Positions 36,303 to 46,800 of a DNA stretch of 64,000 bases are shown one piece after another. This stretch comes from a virus, in the IMG/VR virus record IMGVR_UViG_3300021598_001001, positions 98,061 to 162,060 of that record; one strand, 5' to 3'. The stretch's first letter is position 1. Every line of letters begins with the position of its first letter. Below the pieces are notes generated by a model, which saw nothing but the letters and a program-made list of their open reading frames with translations, did not search any database and was not told the origin of the DNA. Both the position numbers and the translations under genes were made by a program.

Positions 36303-37845
36303 TAGTGGAATTATTACTTCGGCTACTATTGCTGGCGCAACTATTACTAATGCCAATATTACCACATCATACACTAATGTAGCTAATATTAATCTTGGCG
36401 TTGTAACTTCGTTAACTGGCCAGACTAGTATTATTGACAACTCCTTTACTACCACCTCTTATACAAACCAGGCCAATATTAATACTGGTATCATCACTGA
36501 AGCCATAATAACTAATGCAGGAATCACTACATCATATACTAATGTAGCTAACATTAATAGTGGAATTATTACTTCAGCCACTATTGATTCCGCTACTATT
36601 ACTAATGCAGGAATCTCTACTTCTTATACAAATAGAGCTAATATCAATGTAGGTGTAATTACTGAGGCAGTAGTAACTAATGCAGATATTATAACCTCTT
36701 ACACAAATACAGCTAATATCAATACTGGTATTATCACTGCAGCAACAATAACTAATGGATCAGTTTCAAATCTATATGTCAATTCTGGCAACATTAATAC
36801 AGGAATTATTACTGGTGCTATAATCACTAATGCCAATATTACTACGTCCTATACTAATGTAGCTAACATTAATAGTGGTATTATTACTGCTGCAACTATT
36901 GAATATGCAACTATTCTTAATGCAGGAATCACCACATCATACACTAATGTAGCTAACATTAATAGTGGAATTATCACTAATGCAACTATAACAAATGAAG
37001 TAACGACTAATGCCAATATTACTACGTCCTATACTAATGTAGCTAATATTAATGTAGGATTTATAACTGCGGCTACAGTAACTAATGCAAATATCACTAC
37101 TTCATATACAAATCAAGCTAATATCAATAGTGGTATCATCACTGAAGCCATAATAACTAATGCAGGAATCACTACATCATATACTAATGTAGCTAACATT
37201 AATAGTGGTATTATTACTAATGCAACTATAACAAATGCAATAGTAACTAATGCGAATATTAGCACTTCATACACAAATCAAGCTAATATTAACGTAGGTT
37301 TAATTACCGCCGCGACGATAACTAATGGATCTGTTTCAACACTATATGTAAACTCTGGCAATATTAACACGGGAATTATTACTGGTGCTATAATCACTAA
37401 TGCAAATATCACTACTTCATATACAAATCAAGCTAATATCAATAGTGGTATTTTAACATCTGCAGTAATAACTAATGCAGGCATCACAAGTTCATACACT
37501 AATGTAGCTAATATTAACGTAGGATTCATAACTGCGGCTACGGTTACTAATATAAATGCCACGAATTCTTATACTAATACTGCTAATATTAATAGTGGCA
37601 TCATTACTAATGCATCTATCGAATATGCAACAATTCAAAATGCAGGAATTTCAACATCTTATACAAATCAAGCCAATATTAATGTTGGTGTGATTACTGC
37701 GGCAATAATAACTAATGCCAACATCACCACATCATATAGTAATGTGGCTAATATTAATACTGGAATTATTACTTCGGCTATAATAGATTCAGAAGTAGTA
37801 ACAAATTCTAGTATTTCTACATCTTATACAAATCGTGTTGCAACT
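35605..37845 (+). repeat. Coding repeat array (about 25-codon units) in the fibre
   Basis: Roughly 25-30 imperfect units encoding 'ITTSYTN.ANINSGIITSA.ITNA.', with DNA very similar from unit to unit (ACATCATATACTAATGTAGC recurs with few changes). Some units carry a variant SVS.LYVNSGNINTGII (36765 and 37338). Such arrays form beta-helical shafts. High identity makes it prone to recombination and assembly collapse; the frameshift at 36300 lies inside it. Confidence 0.9.
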
Positions 37846-40800
37846 TATTTGGATGTAAGAGTTTCTTATTCAGGAACCTCTTATGTTAATACAGGTATTA
37901 TTACAAATGTAGGAATTACTTCTGGTTCTGCTAACCTGCTTTATCTTAACGCCGGTATTGCAACTTATCTTGGAATTACTAGTAGTGTAACTAATGAAGC
38001 AAAAATCAATGCAGGTATTATAACAAATGCAAATATAACAACTGCTACTGTCAATACTTTAAATGTAAATAGTGGAATTGCGACTTATCTTGGAATTACA
38101 ACAGCGGTAGCGACTGCATTTAATATTAATACTGCATATATTAATTCTGGTATTATAACCAGTGCAAACGCAAGTTCACTAATAGGACAAAATGTTAATA
38201 TTGTTAATGGTAACGTAGATAATTTAAATGCAACTCTTGGATTCGTTACTCACTTAAGTGCAACAAACATCAATGTAAGTGGTATTTCTACACTTGGTAA
38301 TGTTAGAATTGGTACTGGTAATACAAGTTTAGTTGTAACTGGTAATGCAAGAATTACTGGAATTTTAACAATTGGATCGTCTTCAGTAACAATAAATGGA
38401 AACAATAATAATGTAAGCGGTGTTAACAGTATTACCGGTAACGTCGGTGTATTTACGAATGTTCAAGTTTCTGGAATTAATACATTTACTTCTCTTAGAA
38501 ATAACGTTACATTTAAGACATCACAACTTGGAATTGCAACCAATTATGATTTGGTTTTACCACCAACATTAGGTCAGAATGGACAATTACTTGGTTTAAA
38601 TGCAGATGGAACTCTGGGATTTGCAACTGGTACTGGATTGTATGAAAACAGATATTATGTTTCTTCAGTTAATGGTGATGACGCAAATGATGGTAAAACT
38701 CTTCCAGTTAAAACCATTAAGAGGGCATCACAATTAGCATCTTTTGATAGCTTTATCATTCCTGGTCAAAGATACCTTGATGCTGGTAATTTAATTGAAT
38801 CCAACAAAGAATTCATTAAAGAAGAAGTAGTAGCTTATCTTGAATTCAACTATGAGGATATTTCAACTCGTTTGATGGATTATGATCCAGTAATTTGTAA
38901 AAGAGATATTGGATATCTTGTAGATGCATTAGCTTATGATATTAGATTTGGTGGAAATTCCAAGTCTAGAGAAGCTGGATTAGCGTATTGGTCTGGTGCT
39001 ACTTCATATGTTGCAGGTGAAGAAGAAGAGGCTATTTTTGCATATGAGTATATTAAATTCCTTGGTCAATATATTATTAATAACCAGTCGCCACCAACCC
39101 TTTATCAGACTGCAGTATCTCAAACTTTTGATTTTACAATTATTGATGATCCAGAGAATACAAATACAAACTACTTCCATAGATCTAAAGATGCTAGAAA
39201 TCTGATCATTGGCAACCGTCAAGAAATTATTGATAAGTCTCTTGCATCTGTAGCTCTTGCTGCTACAACTGGATTCTACTTCCCAGGTGAACAAGAAACT
39301 AATGAAAGATCCAGATATTATGATTCTTATAAGTTAATCCAGATTAACAAACAAGAAATCGTAGATAAATCAATCGCATCTATTGCTATTGGATTCCCAA
39401 CAGGATTCTATGTTCCAGGCCCTGGAGTCACATCAACTACAGAAGATTCCAGATATTATGATGCTTATAGATTAATCCAAATTAATAAGAGTGAGATTGT
39501 TGCTACCGCTTTAACTGCAATATCCGTTCAATACCCAACACTTTGGTCTTCTGGAGTTTCTTCAGCTAAGTGTCAGAGAGACTTGGGATACTTTGTTGAT
39601 GCAGTCTCTACTGATGTCTTTACTGGTGGTAATAATTATGCAAGAGCTTTCACAGGATTCTATTTTGTTGGTGTAGGAACTACCAGTTTAGCTGGAGAAG
39701 AACAACAAACAATTTACGGATTCCAACAAGCTGGAACTCAGATGAGAAGAGCTATTACAAATCTTCTCACAAATAAGAATTTGAATGTTTCTAGTGGACC
39801 AGAAACATATAACGGAGGTGGAGGTAACGTAGGTGTTTCCAGTACAACTGCATGTACAGATGTACAAAATACCATTGTTTCTCTCGTTGGAATCGTAACT
39901 GCAGCAATAGGAGTTGGAAATACTAGTGGACTCCCTGCAGTAAATTACGGTGATTTTGATCTCAACGTCATTGGATATGGAATGACAGAGGGTATCTGGA
40001 AGTGTGCTAGAGATACCGGATTCTTTATTGATGCCGTTTCTACTGATGTGTTTACAGGTGGTAATAATTATGCTCGTGCATTTACTGGATTCTATTTCAG
40101 TAATGTAGGTAATCTTCTTGCGGATGGTTTAGCCGGAGAAACCGCAGAATCTAATTATGTGTTTGAGAGTGCTAGAGATTACATGAAGAAAGCTGTTACC
40201 AATCAGCTTAATTCTAGAGATCTTACTATTACTGCAGATCCAGTAACTGGATTTAACACTGATCCTAATTCTTGTTCTAATGTAAGATCAACTATTGATA
40301 CGTTGACTGGAATTGTTACAACAGCTGTTGGTTCTGGTAGTACTGCTGGAATTGGTGCAACAACAAATTATGGATATTTCTTGGTCAACTCTACCTATAA
40401 TGTAAGTGATTTTGTAGGAATTGGAACCACTAATGTTGTTGGTGGACGTAAATGTGCAAGAGATCTTGGATACATTGTCGATGCTGTTGCTCAAGATATC
40501 TCTTACGGAACTAACCAACATATTCTTTATGCAACTAAAAAGTACTTCGATGGTGCTGGTGCAGCAAGAACAGATGGATTGTTGGGTGAAGAAGTAATCT
40601 CAGCTTACGCATTCCAGAGTTTAGGTACTTATGCAAAGAGAGCTGTAACAAATTGGTTAAATTACCAGGATTTAAGTATCCAAAATGATGTTAGTGTTGG
40701 ATCCACAAACAAAGATGTAAATGTTTGTGCGAACATAAGATCTAATATTGATAACCTTGTTGGAATTCTTACAACTGCAGTCATTAGTGGAAGTATTGTT

Positions 40801-43800
40801 GGAATTGCAACTACAAACTTAGGTTTAACCGATTGTGCGGATGTCAGATCTGCATTAGTTAACTATGTTGGCATCATTACAACTATTGTTGGTCTTGGCA
40901 CAACTGCAGCCCCAGCATTGGTTGCACCAGGAACACAGTCACAACCTGTTTGTATTATCGTTGAGGCTGGAAACTATGTAGAAGATAACCCAATCATTCT
41001 TTATGATGATGTTGCAATCGTTGGCGATAACCTAAGAAATACTATAATTAGACCTGCAAATGCTGGTAAAGATTTATTCCGTGTAAGAAATGGAATCTAT
41101 CTCACTGGTTTTGCTATGAAGGATGCGATTGATCTCGCAGGTGTTCCCCAAAATACATTTGATTACGCTGTAGCTTTTGATGATCCTTCGGATAATCTAA
41201 CTTCCAGAGCCGGTTATGCTACTAAATTAGACAAACCAACTATTACTAGATCTCCATATATTCAGAACTGTTCCATTCTATCATTCTTAGGTGGTAATGG
41301 AATGTTGGTTGATGGAAATAAAGTACTAACACCAAACGTACCTCTTATTTCTGAAGAGGTAGAAGTTGGTCCAGATGCTATTCAACCAGAACAAGGTAAG
41401 TCCATGGTTGCCGCAGCATTTACGATGGTTTCCTTCGGTGGTATCGGTTGGCGTGTTATTAACGATGGATATTCACAGGTTGTTTCTTGTTTCCAAATTT
41501 TCTGTAGATATGGATCCCTAGCGCAGTCTGGTGGATACCTATCCATTACAAACTCTGCAACTAACTTCGGTTTATATGCTTTAAGATCTACTGGATATAG
41601 TAGAAATTCGTTCATTTTTGATCGTGGTAGAGTTGCCGCGACTGGCACTTCTGGTGGATTACAAACACTCAAGGCAGTTGGATATGGTAGATCTGATGTT
41701 GAAAACTATATTCTCAGATTCTTCGATGGAAATGGAGTTGATAGAACTTCACAGTTCAAACCAGCAGTAACAGTAAAAGAATTTAATGGAGCTACTGGAG
41801 TTGGTCTAACTGAGAATACTATTACAATTACAACTCACGGATTTAATAATGCTGATCCAGTTATTTACAATGGAGACGAACAAGTAATTCCAAATAGAAT
41901 TGTTGGTGGACTGGTTAACGACAACCAATACTATGTTGTTTATATTGATGCTGATAATTTCAAGTTAGCTGAAGATGAGTCATTGAATACCATCGTTGAC
42001 TTGACTTCACTAAGTACTGGTATTCATACTATTACAAAGTCAACTCAAGACTTCTTCGTAAAAGAAATTATTGATTCACATAATTCATATCAAAAACTAA
42101 CCCTTGCTGGAGTGGGTTCTACAGCATCGTTTGTTTCTGGTAGATTAATCAGTCAAACTGTAGTTGGAGGAACTGCAACTGGATTTGCGGTAACGTATAA
42201 CAACACTACTAGAGAACTTATTGTCGCATTAGAACTTTCTTCTGGAGTTAGAAGGAATTTCTCAGTTACTAATGGAACAACAGTATTAAACATTAATGAT
42301 CACAGTCCATCTCCGATTTCTATCGGGGTAAGTGCTGTTGTCGGATTAACTACTTATTGGACTGTTGAATTTAAGACAGATTCTACAATAGCTGGAACAC
42401 TCGTTCAGAATATTGGAACTTTACCTGAAGTGTATAAACTACACTTCCACAGACCATCTATTGTAAACTCTTCATCACACACTTGGGAATTCTCTGGTTC
42501 TGGTATAGATTATAATGCTCTCCCACAAAATGGAGGTCAAACCGATCCAAGATCTGAACAAGTTTCTGAACTTGGTGGTAGAGTTTATTCATCCGGTACC
42601 AATGAACTTGGAGACTTTAAGATTGGTGATTCGATTGTTGCCTATAACAGAACTGGTAACATTATCTTCAATAATACTGTTACTATTGGTACTCTTGATT
42701 CTATTAGATTATCAGATACTGTAGTTGAGCCAACAGATTCATTCGTTCTAATTACTGATACTGTAGGTCAATATTTGGTTCTAAACAATTCAACTGTCTA
42801 CAATTTCCTGAATGGGGATGAAGTAGTTAGTGTAACTTCTGGTGGTGGTGCAATTGGTGTTGTAACTGCTCCACCAAGAATTGGAGTTGGTTTAGGTACA
42901 ACTACATTATCTTTCCCAAATGTAGGTTATGGAACTACTGGTCTTGTCAGAGGCGTACCTTTAACATTGAATTCTTTAGTTGGTGGTTCTGGATACAATA
43001 ATCCAGGAATCTATACGGGTGTTCGTCTTGATACTTCTACTGGTATTGGAACCGGAATTACTGCTACGATTACAGTTGGTGTTAGTGGAACAGTTACTAA
43101 TGTTGCAATTAATACTGGTGGATACAAATTTGCTGTAGGTGACGTATTAACTCTTAATAATCCCACTCCAATTGGTGGAAGAACTGGTGGATCTAACTTT
43201 ACTGTTAACATAGCTACTGTAGAAACAAGGCTCTATCTTGCCCTTTCTAATGGACAGAAATTCCCAGGAAGTTCTGCACTTTCAGACTTCGTTTCTGATA
43301 GAAATGCAGTTGCTATTTCAACTAATATTGGAATAGGATATACTGTAACCTTCACCCCTACGGATATTAGCGTTGGCGGTAGTGTTGACTTTGCAAATGA
43401 TAGAATTGTTGTTGGATCTGGTCATAGTTTTGTTGATGGAGATCCAGTAATTTACCGTAGTGGTGGTGGAACTCCAATAGGTCCACTACTGGACACTACA
43501 ACATATTATATTAAGACTGTAGGTTTAACATCTGTTCAACTTTATTCAACCTATGCACTTGTAACTATTAAAGATCTGACAAGTAGTGGTACTTTAACTC
43601 ATTCATTGAGTCGTGTTGGGGTCAATACTTTAACTGATCAGATAACATTTAAAAACCATGGATTGAGTCAGGGTGAAGCAGTAAAAGTCACTGGTAATAC
43701 TCCAACCGGAATTACTACTGGTAGTTTCTACTTTGCTGGATCAGTAACTACAAACTCATTTACATTCCATGAAACTAGAGCTGCGGCTTTAGCTTCTATT

Positions 43801-46800
43801 AATGGTCTACTTCTAAACACTGTAAGTTTGGCAGGAGGCACCATTAATAGTGCTGTAGGAATTATGACTCTTACAGAGCAAAATGTTGAGTATTCTAGAA
43901 CTGTTAACACTTCATCTTCAGATACCAATAATTGGTCACTACTTTCTGTAGGAAGTTTAGATGCGTCCAACATTATTACTGGTACATTATCACCATCTAG
44001 ACTTGGAAGTGGAACTGCTAATGACCAGACATTCTTGAGAGGTGATTCTTCATATCAGAAAGTAATTACTTCAGTTGGAATTGGAACAACTCAACCAATT
44101 GGTGTAACTGCTACTAGTTCCGAACTAGCCCCAGGTGGAGTTGGAGTTAATACTTACTATGGAAATATCAACATAACTCTGAATAGAGCTCAAACTTCTT
44201 CAGATGAATATTCAACTCTTGGTGTATCTAGATTCAAGTCTTCTACATTTACAGTTGGTACAGATGGTGCTATAAGTATTAAGAATTCTGTGACTGGAGA
44301 TGTGGATGCTGCCACTCTAGGTGGTCAGAACAGTGCATATTATCTTGATATTCTCAATAGTACTGGAACTCTACCAGTAACAAGAGGTGGAACTAATCTT
44401 ACTGCAGCTCCTTCACTTGGATTTACTTTACTTGGAAATGGAAGTTCTTATACTTTAACTGGAAGTCCAGAATTTGCAGGAGTAGTGGGTGCTGGATTCA
44501 CTGTTCTAATTGATAAAGATATTTCTTTTGCAAATAGTTCAAATTGGACGGGCAATAAAGCTGCGAAGATTCAATACTTCAACGGTTCTCTTTATAATCA
44601 GTATACAACGAATTGGATTCTTAGAAATTCTGGAGGAACAGATGTTGTAACAGTTAGTGTTGCTGGAACAGGTACATTTACTGGAGCAATACAAGCAACA
44701 AGATTCACATCAACTCAGGCTACAGGAACTGCACCATTCACAGTTTCTTCTACTACATTAGTAACTAATTTGAATGCAGATTTACTTGATGGGAAGAACA
44801 CTGGAACATCTGGAAATACAATTCCACTTTTAGACGGATCAAATACTTGGTCAGGAACACAATTATTCTCAAGTTCATTTGAAGCTGAAGCTAAAACCAA
44901 GGACGATATTACTACAAGAACTAAGAGTGGTTTCTGGCAGACTGACACTGCTACAACTGCAGAAGGTTGGCCACAAACAACAAATACTTGGTATCACCTT
45001 CTCAGTTCTACACATAGTAATACAGCGAATTACTATGCAATGCAGTTTGCTGGAAGTTTTTATAATAGTAATGATATTTACTATCGTTCAACAAATGGTA
45101 GTGGAACAACAGCTTGGAACAAGTTATGGCATCAAGGTAATGATGGTTCTGGATCTGGACTAGATGCAGATTTACTTGATGGACTCAACTCTTCAACAAC
45201 TAATACGGTAAGTACTATTGTTTCTAGAGATGCTTGGGGTGGATTTAGTGCAGGTATTGTTACGGCTACTTCTTTCGTTGGACCTCTAACCGGTAATGTA
45301 ACTGGCAATTTAACTGGTAATGTTACAGGCAACCTAACAGGTAATATCAGTAATACTGTTACAGGAACTGCTACCACAGAACTAGTTCGTGGTAACATGG
45401 CTGATAATGATTTCTTCCGCATCCTTATTGGTGGAACAACTTCTAACGCTGGTTATGTTGAAATTGCAACTGCAGACGATGGAACAGAACCAATTTATGT
45501 AAGACAGTACAGTGGTACTTTTACATCCTTACAGAGAACTGCAACTCTTCTTGATGGTTCCGGTAATACTACGTTCCCAGGTATTGTTACCGCTACAAGA
45601 TTTATTTCCAATGTATCAACAGGTACAGCTCCATTTACTGTCACTTCTACCACACAGGTAACTAATCTTAATGCATCACTATTGGAAGGTTACTCTACTG
45701 ATAGTGCAAATACTGCAAGTAGAATTGTACTTCGTAACGTTCTTGGTGGATTTGCTGCAGGAATTGTAACTGCAACTTCATTTGTAGGTCCATTAACTGG
45801 TAATGTTACTGGCAATGTAACAGGTAATGTGAGTGGTACAGCAGGAGGTCTCTCAGGAACTCCGAGTATCACCATCAATGCTCTAACTGCTACTTCAGCT
45901 GTAGTAGGCACAAACGTAGTTCTTAATTCCACTGGTATCAATGTAACTGGTATAATAACTGCAACTTCTTTTGTAGGTCCATTGACAGGAAATGTTACTG
46001 GAAATGCAACAGGCTTAAGTGGAACACCAAGTATCACTATCAATGCTTTAACTGCAACTTCAGGTGTAGTGGGTACAAATGTAGTTCTCAATTCTACAGG
46101 TATTAACGTAACTGGCGTAGTAACTGCAACTTCATTCGTAGGACCACTAACTGGCAACGTCACTGGAAATGCAACAGGCTTAAGTGGAACACCAAGTATC
46201 ACTGTTAATACAATAACAGCTACATCGGGAATTATTACTTCGATTGAACTTGGAAATCTAACTGACACTACAATTACTAGAGCTTCTGCAGGTAGAATTG
46301 CCGTTGAAGGCGTTAATGTTGTAACTGTATCTTCAACTGATACATTAACTAACAAAACAATCGCTGCAGGATCTAATACTATTTCTGGTCTGACTAATGC
46401 AAACTTAAGTGGTTCTGCTGGAATTACAAATGCAAATCTAGCAAACTCAACCATTTCTGGTGTTTCACTTGGATCAAATTTAAATACATTAACCTTGAAT
46501 ACATCTGGAACTGGTCTTTCCGGTTCTACAACTTATAATGGTTCTGGTGCTGTTACATTCACAGTTACATCTAATGCAACTTCTGCAAATACTGCAGGTG
46601 CGATAGTTTCTCGTGATGCTTCTGGTAACTTTAGCGCTGGTACAATTAGTGCAACAACATTTAGTGGCGGCGCTGGAACATTCAGTAACAATGTTACCAT
46701 CAATGATGGTGGTGCTTCTTCTAATACCACTGCATTTGGAACTTATAAGAGATTAGTATTTGATAATTCCTTTAATGATGCTGCTCGTGGTCCAAATAAA

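Noticed and set aside
36290-36303. Programmed +1 ribosomal frameshift joining the two fibre frames
   Set aside because: ATT TCT TAA TAG offers no good re-pairing for the P-site tRNA (TCT to CTT), and about nine repeat residues are missing at the junction, which fits a deletion better. Kept only as a low-probability alternative.
34673-36455. Several minus-strand frames of 100-143 codons
   Set aside because: All are antisense to fibre repeats with low-complexity Ile/Val/Ser/Asn composition.
35605-37845. Regularly spaced near-identical repeats, CRISPR-like at first glance
   Set aside because: The repeats are in one reading frame, the 'spacers' are also repeats of the same protein pattern, and there are no cas genes. 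It is a coding fibre array.
45690-46454. Long minus-strand frame (254 codons, Val/Pro/Leu repeats)
   Set aside because: Antisense to the TGNVTGN repeats of the fibre; a repetitive shadow with no start signal.
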